Origin: Thetidibacter halocola
GTDB taxonomy: Bacteria > Pseudomonadota > Alphaproteobacteria > Rhodobacterales > Rhodobacteraceae
Assembly (NCBI RefSeq): GCF_018224955.1
Contig: NZ_JAGTUU010000009.1
Coordinates: 173,010-237,009, forward strand
Direction of reading: 5' to 3'
DNA: 64,000 bases
In this document: piece after piece, positions 26,439-34,225 of the stretch
Layout: the number at the start of each line of letters is the position of its first letter
Numbering within the stretch: position 1 is the stretch's first letter
Notes under the pieces: model-generated
The model's input: only the letters and a program-made list of their open reading frames with translations
Told to the model about the DNA's origin: nothing
Database searches by the model: none
Position numbers and translations under genes: made by a program

Positions 26439-26578
26439 CCGAACTTCCGCCCGGCCACGCTGCTCGTTTTCGCGCGGCTAGGCTTTCACGTGGCGCAGGG
26501 CGGCGGGATCGAGATGCGGGCGGTGTTAGCCATGGCGTTGCGAGGCGCGATCTTGGGTGACATCGCGCTGGTGGCGCG

Positions 26579-26992
26579 TCAGACGCTTTCGGGACGGTAG
26601 ACGCAATCGGCCAGTGTGCTGCGGTTGAGGTCCGCGACGAAGGCGGCCTCGGCGTGGCCCAGACGTGCCTTCAACCGGCATCGCGGCGTGAGCGTGCAGG
26701 TATTGCCGGTGTCTGCGAAGCATTCAACCAACGACTGGCCGGCCTCGAGCAGCGCCACAACGTCGCCCAGCCTGATATCCTCGGGAGGCTGCGCTAGCAT
26801 CGCGCCGCCGCCACCGCCGCGCCTGGTTTCCAGCAGGCCCGCGGCGGACAGGGCTGAGATCACCTTGGCCAGATGATTGCGCGACACGCCGAACTCCGAA
26901 GCGAGATCGGCGGCGGTGAATGCCTGGCCGGGATCGCCCGCCATGCGCATTAGCACGCGCAGCCCGAAATCGGTGAAGGATGTGAGACGCAA
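26579..26992 (-). CDS. Rrf2 family transcriptional regulator, NsrR-like
   Basis: 137 aa from a TTG at 26992. The open frame extends upstream, but Rrf2 proteins begin with this exact LRLTSFTDFGLRVLMRM stretch, and AGGAG sits 8 bases before the TTG. HTH at about residues 25-45 (FTAADLASEFGVSRNHLAKV); cysteines in ECFADTGNTCTLTPRCRLK (three Cys) match the [Fe-S] site of NsrR/IscR-type sensors. NsrR senses nitric oxide. It is divergent from a RIC-like hemerythrin gene and NnrS, targets typical of NsrR. Assigned by family and context. Confidence 0.85.
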   Translation of the reverse strand: MRLTSFTDFGLRVLMRMAGDPGQAFTAADLASEFGVSRNHLAKVISALSAAGLLETRRGGGGGAMLAQPPEDIRLGDVVALLEAGQSLVECFADTGNTCTLTPRCRLKARLGHAEAAFVADLNRSTLADCVYRPESV

Positions 26993-27007
26993 GGTCGCGC
27001 TCCTGAT

Positions 27008-27059
27008 TTGGTATTTGCAATACGCATTACAGAAGTGTAATCGGCAAATCAAATACCAA
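27008..27059. promoter_or_regulatory. Inverted repeats in the Rrf2/hemerythrin divergent region (candidate operator)
   Basis: TTGGTATTTG (27008-27017) and CAAATACCAA (27050-27059) form a perfect 10-base dyad, and a second one (TTACA-GAAG-TGTAA, 27027-27040) is nested inside. The region lies between the NsrR-like gene and the hemerythrin gene, so it may bind that regulator. This does not match a textbook NsrR site exactly. Confidence 0.5.
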
Positions 27060-27099
27060 TTCGTCCAGTTCCGACGACTCACCACAGAATGGACGTGCC

Positions 27100-27585
27100 A
27101 TGCATGGCGATGCCACCACCGCAGTGCCGCAGGAAACCGGCGCCCTCATCGATCACATCCTGACCAACTATCACGAAATGCACAGGGCCGACCTCGCATC
27201 GCTGATCCCTCTCGCGAGCCTTGTCGAACAGGTTCACGCCGATGATCCTGACGCCCCCAAGGGTCTTGCCCATGCTCTGACCACGCTGGCGCGTGAGATG
27301 GAGGATCACATGACCAAGGAAGAAATGATCCTGTTTCCGGCGATGCGCGCAGGCGGCGGGGCGGGCACCGAACACCCTATTGCGGTCATGCGCGCAGACC
27401 ATGACGATCACGCCGAATCCATCTTGCTGATCCGCAAGCTGACAGCCGATCTGACGCCGCCAGAGCATGCCTGCGGGTCTTGGCGGTCGCTTTATGGCGG
27501 CACGGCGACGCTGCTTGAGGAACTGGCTGCTCACATCGCGCTGGAGAATGACGTACTTTTCCCCCGCTTCGAGCCCGCAAGATGA
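27100..27585 (+). CDS. Hemerythrin domain protein, RIC (YtfE/DnrN)-like
   Basis: 161 aa, a di-iron hemerythrin fold with the expected His/Glu ligands (LIDHILTNYHEMHRADL; MEDHMTKEEMILFPAM; MRADHDDHAES; LEELAAHIALENDVLFP). RIC proteins repair iron-sulfur clusters damaged by nitric oxide. The N-terminal ScdA_N domain of full-length RIC proteins is absent. It is divergent from the NsrR-like regulator and overlaps the next gene by 4 bp. Confidence 0.88.
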   Translation: MHGDATTAVPQETGALIDHILTNYHEMHRADLASLIPLASLVEQVHADDPDAPKGLAHALTTLAREMEDHMTKEEMILFPAMRAGGGAGTEHPIAVMRADHDDHAESILLIRKLTADLTPPEHACGSWRSLYGGTATLLEELAAHIALENDVLFPRFEPAR

Positions 27586-28274
27586 CCAAGGACGGGACAT
27601 ATGCTTCGCCGCCCTGCATGGCGGCAGAGGTTGATCCCGCGTATTTCGACCCGCTTGGCGTTGATCCCGAGCAGGCGCACGATGTTGCACGCTGGCGCAG
27701 GGCCGAACGGGCACGGCTGGCCGGGCTTAGGGAGGGCCTGGGCCAGGCCGGGCGGGCGCAGGTCTCGGACAGGGTCGCGGGGCATCTGGGGAGGGTGCTG
27801 ACCGAAGGCGGCGTGGGGCGCGGATGCGTCCTGTCCGGCTACTGGCCGATCAAGGGGGAACCCGACCTGCGCCCGGTCTTGGCTGACTTGCACCGCGCGG
27901 GCGTGACCATCGCGCTTCCGGTGGTTGAAACGCCTGCAGCACCACTGATCTTTCGCCGCTGGACGTCAGAGACGAAACTGGCGCGGGGTGATTGGAGTAT
28001 CCCCGTTCCCCCGCCCGAGGCCGATTTGCTACTGCCCGATATCGCGCTTGCCCCCTGCCTCGGTTGGACCGACGATTGCTATCGGCTGGGCTGGGGTGGC
28101 GGCTATTTCGACCGGACGCTGGCTGCGCTGACGCCACGCCCCATCACCATCGGTATCGCGCTGAGTGCCGCCCGACTGCCGACGATTTATCCGCAGCCCC
28201 ATGACATTCCGCTCGACCTGATCCTAACCGAGGACGGCGTCGCGGCAAGAAGGCGGGACTCAAGGACACAATGA
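27582..28274 (+). CDS. 5-formyltetrahydrofolate cyclo-ligase family protein
   Basis: 230 aa. The family signature RLGWGGGYFDRTL is present, together with WRRAERARLAGLR near the start and GYWPIKGEPDL. The enzyme converts 5-formyl-THF to 5,10-methenyl-THF with ATP. A 40-residue N-terminal extension precedes the family core. It overlaps the hemerythrin and NnrS genes by 4 bp each, so it is expressed with the nitrosative-stress genes; why is unclear. Confidence 0.9.
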   Translation: MTKDGTYASPPCMAAEVDPAYFDPLGVDPEQAHDVARWRRAERARLAGLREGLGQAGRAQVSDRVAGHLGRVLTEGGVGRGCVLSGYWPIKGEPDLRPVLADLHRAGVTIALPVVETPAAPLIFRRWTSETKLARGDWSIPVPPPEADLLLPDIALAPCLGWTDDCYRLGWGGGYFDRTLAALTPRPITIGIALSAARLPTIYPQPHDIPLDLILTEDGVAARRRDSRTQ

Positions 28275-29479
28275 TGACCACAACAACCGAACAGATGCGC
28301 GCCTGGACCGGACCCGCGATCCTCACCTTCGGGTTCCGCCCGTTCTTCTTCACCGCGACGGTCTGGGCCGCGCTGGCGATGGCACTCTGGGTGCCGATGC
28401 TGTCGGGGCACCTGATGGTGCCCACCGCTTTCGATCCCGTGTCCTGGCACGCCCATGAGTTTCTCTTCGGGTATCTCGGTGCTGTAATCGCGGGGTTTCT
28501 GCTGACCGCGGTCCCCAACTGGACCGGGCGCTTGCCGATCGTCGGCTGGCGGCTCGGGATGCTCGCGGGCTTGTGGCTGATGGGCCGCGTGGCGGTCGCG
28601 ATCTCGGGAAGCGTCCCTGCCGTGCTGGTTGCCTTGGCAGACCTTGCCTTTCAGGCTGTCTTTGCGCTTCTGATCGCGCGCGAGATCGCGGCGGGCAAGA
28701 ACTGGCGCAACCTGATCGTGCTGGCGATGCTGGGGGTCTTCATCCTCGGCAACGCGCTGTTCCACTGGGAGGCGGCAAAGGGCGACTACGCGGCCCAGGG
28801 CTACGGCCTGCGGCTGGGTCTTGGCGCGGGCATCATGATGATCGCCGTGATCGGCGGGCGGATCGTGCCCTCCTTCACCCGCAACTGGCTTGTCAAACGG
28901 CGCAGCACAGCCTTGCCCGTCCCGCCGATGCAGCCCTTCGACAAGGTGGCGCTGGCGGCTCTTCTGGTGGCGCTTGGGCTGTGGGTCGTGCTGCCTCTCG
29001 GGACGCCGACCGGGCTGGCCCTTGTGCTGGCAGGCGTGTTGCATGCCCTGCGCCTGGCCCGCTGGGCCGGACACCGGACCTTTGCTGAACCGCTGGTGAC
29101 GGTGCTGCATGCCGGCTACGCCTTCGTCCCACTGGGGGCTCTGGCATTGGCTGTGGAAATTCTTGCTCCGGGGTCGTTCGGAATGGCAGGCGCGCAACAT
29201 TTCTGGATGGCTGGCGCAATCGGGCTGATGACGCTTGCCGTGATGACACGCGCCACGCTGGGTCATACAGGGCAGAACCTCACCGCCGGCGCGGGGACGG
29301 TTATAATCTACCTAGCCCTGATCCTGTCCGTCTTCGCGCGGGTCGCTGGCGGCGTCTGGCCCGAAGTCTCCGGCCCGCTGACCACGGCGGCAGGTCTGTT
29401 GTGGATCGTGGCCTACGGCGGTTTTGCCATCGTCTACGGCACGCTCTTGCTGCGCCTGCCCGCGGCCAGACGGGCCTGA
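28271..29479 (+). CDS. nnrS: NnrS family membrane protein
   Basis: 402 aa with about 12 hydrophobic segments and the family opening FGFRPFFFTATVWA. Histidine and tryptophan motifs (WHAHEFLFGYLGAVIAGF; LTAVPNWTGR) typical of NnrS heme/copper membrane proteins are present. NnrS is known to protect cells against nitric oxide and is controlled with denitrification. It overlaps the folate gene by 4 bp. Confidence 0.92.
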   Translation: MMTTTTEQMRAWTGPAILTFGFRPFFFTATVWAALAMALWVPMLSGHLMVPTAFDPVSWHAHEFLFGYLGAVIAGFLLTAVPNWTGRLPIVGWRLGMLAGLWLMGRVAVAISGSVPAVLVALADLAFQAVFALLIAREIAAGKNWRNLIVLAMLGVFILGNALFHWEAAKGDYAAQGYGLRLGLGAGIMMIAVIGGRIVPSFTRNWLVKRRSTALPVPPMQPFDKVALAALLVALGLWVVLPLGTPTGLALVLAGVLHALRLARWAGHRTFAEPLVTVLHAGYAFVPLGALALAVEILAPGSFGMAGAQHFWMAGAIGLMTLAVMTRATLGHTGQNLTAGAGTVIIYLALILSVFARVAGGVWPEVSGPLTTAAGLLWIVAYGGFAIVYGTLLLRLPAARRA

Positions 29480-29490
29480 GGCGCGCGCTC

Positions 29491-30156
29491 ATGGGATGGC
29501 TGGAGTTCGTCGCCGCCTATGCCGTGTTTTTCGCGTCGCATTCCCTTCCGGTGCGCCCCTCTGTTCGGCCCTGGCTTGAGGCACGGCTTGGGTCGTCCGG
29601 ATTCACATTGGCCTATTCCGCTCTGTCGCTCGTCGTTCTGGCTTGGTTGATCGGTGCGGCAGGCCGCGCGCCGCATTTGGCCGTCTGGGACTGGGCGCCA
29701 TGGCAGGTCCATGTCCCACTGACGGTCATGGGGCCTGTCTGCCTGATACTTGCGCTCTCCATCGGCCGGCCCAACCCTTTCTCGTTCGGGGGTGCACGCA
29801 ACGACCAGTTCGACCCTGCACTGCCCGGCATCATTCGCTTGTCGCGTCATCCGCTGCTTCTGGCGTTGGCGCTTTGGGCGGCGGCCCATGTCGTGCCAAA
29901 CGGAGATCTGGCACATGTGATCCTGTTCGGCACCTTCGCTGCCTTCGCGCTTCTGGGAGGCCGACTGATCGACCGGCGCAAGCGCCGCGAAATGGGGCCA
30001 GAGTGGCAACGGAGGCGTGATCGCGTGGCGGACGCACCGCTCCTCTCGGCGTCCCAGTCGGGAGGCACTCTCCTGCGGGTTGCGGCAGGCATTGCGCTGT
30101 ACGGGGCGCTGCTCTGGGCTCATCCATTTCTTTTTGGGGTCAGTCCTCTTCCCTGA
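29491..30156 (+). CDS. nnrU: NnrU family membrane protein
   Basis: 221 aa from the ATG at 29491 (GWLEFVAAYAVFFASHSLPV is the family start). About six hydrophobic segments; the motif SRHPLLLALALWAAAHV and the basic RRKRRE region match NnrU, linked to nitrite/NO respiration. It is 11 bases downstream of nnrS. Its stop converges with the CMD gene three bases away. Confidence 0.85.
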   Translation: MGWLEFVAAYAVFFASHSLPVRPSVRPWLEARLGSSGFTLAYSALSLVVLAWLIGAAGRAPHLAVWDWAPWQVHVPLTVMGPVCLILALSIGRPNPFSFGGARNDQFDPALPGIIRLSRHPLLLALALWAAAHVVPNGDLAHVILFGTFAAFALLGGRLIDRRKRREMGPEWQRRRDRVADAPLLSASQSGGTLLRVAAGIALYGALLWAHPFLFGVSPLP

Positions 30157-30159
30157 ACG

Positions 30160-30471
30160 TCAATCCTTGATGTCTTCGATCCAGGTCTTTGCGGCGACGG
30201 CACGGGGGAGGCCAAGCGGGCCGATGGCCAGCATCGCAACCTGCATGATCGCCTCAGCCTCAATCCCCTCCGATCTGGCGCGCCGGGTGTGGGAATGGAC
30301 CGCGCCTTCGGAGCCCGCGCCAATCGCGAGGGCGAGCTTGACGAGGCGCTTCTCGCGGTCCTTCAGCGGGCCGCATTCGGCTGTAGCCTTGCCCAAGGCA
30401 GCATAGGCCTTCCAGACATCGGGGTGTTCCTCGGCGAGATCTCCGGCGGCGCCGGGCATGGATTTGGTCAT
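30160..30471 (-). CDS. Carboxymuconolactone decarboxylase family protein (AhpD-like fold)
   Basis: 103 aa. The CMD core (DREKRLVKLALAIGAGSEGA, then VHSHTRRA) is clear, but the redox Cys-x2-Cys pair of AhpD peroxidases is absent: only C33 is present, elsewhere. It therefore is unlikely to act as a thiol peroxidase. It follows the NarR-like gene by 11 bases and so belongs to its transcript. Function unknown. Confidence 0.8.
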   Translation of the reverse strand: MTKSMPGAAGDLAEEHPDVWKAYAALGKATAECGPLKDREKRLVKLALAIGAGSEGAVHSHTRRARSEGIEAEAIMQVAMLAIGPLGLPRAVAAKTWIEDIKD

Positions 30472-30482
30472 CTGTCAGTCCC

Positions 30483-31181
30483 TCAAGTTGAAAAGTCATC
30501 AATCAGTGGATTTGGTCTCGCAAAGCGCTCAAGATCCGCCTGACTGTCGATGGTGATGCGCGTGCCGGTCACGGAAACGCCATAGGGCTGCAGGCCCTTG
30601 AAGGCGCGGCTGAGATTTTCAGGGGTCATGCCCAGCACAGAGGCCAGGCGCCGCTTCTCGAAGTCCAACTCGAACGCAGCCCCACCGCCGGCGTGCCTTT
30701 GTTGCCTGAGCAGGTAATTCGCGAGCCGCTCGAGCGACGTTCTGAGTTTCAGGTCCTTCTGCGCCTTGATGACCGAGCGATAGCACTGCGCCAGTTCCGT
30801 GACGATGGCGCGGGCAAAGTTGCTGTCAGCGTCGAAGATCGCGCGCACATCCTGACTGGGGATCAGCGCGATCCGGCTTTTTTCCAGCGTGCGCGCCGAC
30901 ATCAGATAGGGCGCATCCTTGATCGTCGCGGCGAGAATGAAGGTCGAGATGGGGCGGACCGTCGCCATGCTGGTCTCTCGGCCATTCCAGGTCGAAAACA
31001 GATCCACAGAACCCGAAATGACGATGTGAAGAAAATCGCTCGGTTCTCCTTCAGTGATCAATTCGATCTGTGCAGGGAAATTCTGCACATAGGCGCCACG
31101 CATCAAGGATGTGAAGTTATCATCCGCCATCTGCGCAAAGAGATCGAGTTTTCGAATATCTCGGTATTCGGAATCGGGCAT
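30483..31181 (-). CDS. narR: Crp/Fnr family regulator, NarR type
   Basis: 232 aa from the ATG at 31181 (GGGGGA upstream; an ATG 33 bases further up is less likely). Cyclic-nucleotide-binding-like domain to residue ~120 and a C-terminal HTH_Crp (FEKRRLASVLGMTPENLSRA). The N-terminal Cys cluster of oxygen-sensing FNR is missing, as in NarR of Paracoccus, which responds to nitrate/nitrite. It is divergent from narK-narGHJI, the NarR target in that genus. The name rests on these features and position. Confidence 0.85.
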   Translation of the reverse strand: MPDSEYRDIRKLDLFAQMADDNFTSLMRGAYVQNFPAQIELITEGEPSDFLHIVISGSVDLFSTWNGRETSMATVRPISTFILAATIKDAPYLMSARTLEKSRIALIPSQDVRAIFDADSNFARAIVTELAQCYRSVIKAQKDLKLRTSLERLANYLLRQQRHAGGGAAFELDFEKRRLASVLGMTPENLSRAFKGLQPYGVSVTGTRITIDSQADLERFARPNPLIDDFST

Positions 31182-31229
31182 GTCGGTCCCCCTTCGACTT
31201 TGCGCACTTAACAATTGTCACCAAATCAA

Positions 31230-31243
31230 TTGATATATGTCAA
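31230..31243. promoter_or_regulatory. FNR/NarR-type box near narR
   Basis: TTGAT-ATAT-GTCAA differs by one base from the consensus TTGATN4ATCAA. It lies 49 bases upstream of the narR start, so it may govern narR itself. Confidence 0.5.
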
Positions 31244-31343
31244 CCCGTCGGTTGACCTTCGCGACCGCAGCCTTGATCTGCGACCGCGCACCGGATGACA
31301 AATTTCTGTAAGCCATTTATTTCGTTATCCTTTTCCGGGTTTT

Positions 31344-31357
31344 GTGATCTAGATCAA
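31344..31357. promoter_or_regulatory. FNR/NarR-type box upstream of narK
   Basis: GTGAT-CTAG-ATCAA differs by one base from the FNR consensus; its right half is perfect. Centred at 31350.5, it lies about 87 bases upstream of the narK ATG, compatible with activation of the nar operon. Confidence 0.6.
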
Positions 31358-31437
31358 GTCACCGGCGGCTCAGCAGCGTCAGGTCTGGCACTGATCCCCT
31401 CACAGGGGTGAAAGACATATTTTGCCGGAGACCCGCC

Positions 31438-34161
31438 ATGCAGACCGTAGCCACAGCCTCACGCGCCGATCAGACACGCGCCCTGAGCCTGAGCACGATC
31501 GCCTTTACCGCCTGTTTCGCGGTCTGGACGATCTTTTCCATCATCGGTGTCGCCATCAAGGCCGAGCTTGGCCTGAATGACACCCAGTTCGGCCTGCTGG
31601 TCGCCACCCCGATCCTGACCGGATCGGTCACCCGCCTGTTTCTCGGCGTTTGGACCGAGAAATACGGCGGGCGGCTGGTGTTCTCGAGCCAGATGATCCT
31701 GACGGCGCTGGCCACATGGGCGCTGACGCTGGCGGACAGCTACATCATGTACTTGATTGCGGCGCTCGGCATCGGCCTCGCTGGCGGATCGTTCATCATC
31801 GGCGTGGCCTATGTCAGCCGCTGGTATGACGCTGGCCACCAGGGGACCGCGCTGGGTATCTTCGGTGCGGGCAACGTCGGCGCCGCGGTCACCAAGTTCG
31901 TCGCTCCCTTCGTCATGGTCGCCTATGGCTGGCACGGTGTGGCCTATGTCTGGGCCGCGGGGCTCGCCATCATCGGCGTACTGTTCTTCCTGCTGGCAAA
32001 GGACGACCCCGAGCTGGTCGAGCGGCGCAAGACAGGGGCGAAGGCACCGTCGCTGGCGCAGCAATTCGCACCGCTGAAGAATCTGCAGGTCTGGCGCTTC
32101 TCGCTCTACTACTTCTTCGTGTTCGGCGCCTTCGTGGCACTTGCGCTCTGGATGCCCCACTACCTGATCGACGTTTACGGCGTTGACGTGAAAACCGCTG
32201 GCATGGCGGCGGCGTCATTCAGCCTGTCTGCCTCGCTGTTTCGCGCCTATGGTGGTCACCTGAGCGACAAGTTTGGCGCGCGCCAGGTCATGTACTGGAC
32301 CTTCGGTTTCGCGCTGGTCCTTCTGTTCATGCTGTCCTACCCGCCGACGGATTACGTCATCCAGGGCAAGGACGGGCCGATCGCCTTCTCGACCTCGATG
32401 GGGTTCTGGCCCTTCATCGCCGTCCTGTTCACGCTCGGCTTCTTCATGAGCCTCGGCAAGGCGGCGGTCTTCAAGCACATCCCGGTCTACTACCCCAAGC
32501 ATGTCGGCGCGGTCGGTGGTCTGGTGGGCATGATCGGCGGCCTTGGCGGCTTCGTCCTGCCCATAGCCTTCGGCGCACTCCTGGACCTCACCGGCATCTA
32601 CACCTCATGCTTCGCACTGCTCTTCGGTCTTGTCGGCATCGCGCTGACTTGGATGCATCTGTCGATCCGGGCCATGGAGCGCGCGGCACATGGCCCGGCG
32701 CTCGACGAGCTGCCAAGCCTGCCGGAGATGCAGGAAATCCACGTGCCGGGGAAGACGGTCATGCCGCGCGTCCTCGCGGACTGGCATCCTGAAGACGCCA
32801 CGTTCTGGGCGGACAAGGGTCGGGCCGTTGCGCGTCGCAACCTCTGGATCTCGATCCCGGCGCTGCTTCTGGCCTTCTCGGTCTGGATGGTCTGGTCGGT
32901 CGTCGTCGCCCGTCTGCCCGCCATCGGGTTCGACTTCACCCCGGGCCAGCTGTTCTGGCTGGCGGCCCTGCCGGGCCTGTCGGGCGCGACGCTGCGGATC
33001 TTCTATAGCTTCATGGTGCCGATCTTCGGTGGGCGGCTATGGACCACGCTGTCGACCGCCTCGCTTCTGCTGCCTGCGATGGGTATCGGCTACGCAGTCC
33101 AGAACCCCGACACGCCGTACCTGATCTTCCTCGTGCTGGCGCTGCTGTGCGGCTTCGGCGGCGGCAACTTCGCCTCTTCCATGGCCAATATCGGCTACTT
33201 CTTCCCGAAGGCCGAAAAGGGCAACGCGCTGGCGCTGAACGCAGGCCTCGGCAATCTCGGCGTGTCCGTCATGCAGTTCCTCGTGCCCATCGTCATCACG
33301 GCGGGCGTGTTCGGGGCGCTCGGCGGGCAACCGCAAACCATGTCCGACGGCGGCCAGCTCTGGATGCAGAACGCAGGCTTTGTCTGGGTGCCCTTCATCC
33401 TCGCAGCCACCGTCGCGGCGTGGCTCGGCATGAACGACATTGCCGATGCCCGCGCCAGCTTCGCCGATCAGGCGGTGATCTTCAGTCGCAAGCACAACTG
33501 GCTGATGTGCATCCTCTATACCGGCACATTCGGCAGCTTCATCGGCTATTCGGCTGGCTTCCCCCTGCTGACGCGCCTGGCCTTTCCGGAGGTGAACGCA
33601 CTCAACTACGTGTTCCTCGGGCCGCTGGTAGGCGCGCTCAGCCGGGCCGGAACTGGCTGGATCAGTGACCGCTTCGGCGGGGGGCGCGTGACCTTCTGGA
33701 CCTTCGCGGCGATGATCGCGGCCACCTTCGGCGTGATCTCCTTCCTTGGGCTGGGGTCCTTCATCGGCTTCTTCGCCTGCTTCATGGCGCTGTTCTTCCT
33801 GACCGGTGTCGGCAATGCGTCGACCTTCCAGATGATCCCGGTGATCATGGGCCGCGAAGTGCCGCGCCTGATGCCGCACCTCGGGGTCGAGGAACGCAAG
33901 CGCCAGATCGCCATGGAGTCTGGCGCCATCGTGGCCTTCACCTCGGCCATCGCGGCCTACGGCGCCTTCTTCATCCCCAAGGCGTACGGCACCTCGATCG
34001 CGATGACGGGATCGGCCGTTGGCGCGCTCTGGGGCTTCCTGTTCTTCTACGTGATCTGTGTGGCGATCACCTGGCTCGTCTACACGCGCCCCGGCGGCCT
34101 GCTGCACGACATCGAACATGGCCGCATCGCCGGCGACGCCGCCGCGCAGCCTGCACAATGA
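31438..34161 (+). CDS. narK: Fused nitrate/nitrite transporter NarK1-NarK2
   Basis: 907 aa from the ATG at 31438 (GGAGA site), two complete major-facilitator halves in one chain. Residues ~10-430 resemble the NarK1 (nitrate/proton symport) type, and residues ~455-890 the NarK2 (nitrate/nitrite exchange) type, each with about 12 membrane segments; a linker (ELPSLPEMQEIHVPGKTVMP) joins them. Such fusions are known in Paracoccus, where both parts supply nitrate to the cytoplasmic NarG site. It leads the narGHJI operon, with 64 bp to narG. Confidence 0.95.
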   Translation: MQTVATASRADQTRALSLSTIAFTACFAVWTIFSIIGVAIKAELGLNDTQFGLLVATPILTGSVTRLFLGVWTEKYGGRLVFSSQMILTALATWALTLADSYIMYLIAALGIGLAGGSFIIGVAYVSRWYDAGHQGTALGIFGAGNVGAAVTKFVAPFVMVAYGWHGVAYVWAAGLAIIGVLFFLLAKDDPELVERRKTGAKAPSLAQQFAPLKNLQVWRFSLYYFFVFGAFVALALWMPHYLIDVYGVDVKTAGMAAASFSLSASLFRAYGGHLSDKFGARQVMYWTFGFALVLLFMLSYPPTDYVIQGKDGPIAFSTSMGFWPFIAVLFTLGFFMSLGKAAVFKHIPVYYPKHVGAVGGLVGMIGGLGGFVLPIAFGALLDLTGIYTSCFALLFGLVGIALTWMHLSIRAMERAAHGPALDELPSLPEMQEIHVPGKTVMPRVLADWHPEDATFWADKGRAVARRNLWISIPALLLAFSVWMVWSVVVARLPAIGFDFTPGQLFWLAALPGLSGATLRIFYSFMVPIFGGRLWTTLSTASLLLPAMGIGYAVQNPDTPYLIFLVLALLCGFGGGNFASSMANIGYFFPKAEKGNALALNAGLGNLGVSVMQFLVPIVITAGVFGALGGQPQTMSDGGQLWMQNAGFVWVPFILAATVAAWLGMNDIADARASFADQAVIFSRKHNWLMCILYTGTFGSFIGYSAGFPLLTRLAFPEVNALNYVFLGPLVGALSRAGTGWISDRFGGGRVTFWTFAAMIAATFGVISFLGLGSFIGFFACFMALFFLTGVGNASTFQMIPVIMGREVPRLMPHLGVEERKRQIAMESGAIVAFTSAIAAYGAFFIPKAYGTSIAMTGSAVGALWGFLFFYVICVAITWLVYTRPGGLLHDIEHGRIAGDAAAQPAQ

Positions 34162-34225
34162 CCCAACCGACTTCGCGGGCGGCGCGTGTCGCCGCCCGGA
34201 TCAAGACACCCGAAAGGACAGCACA

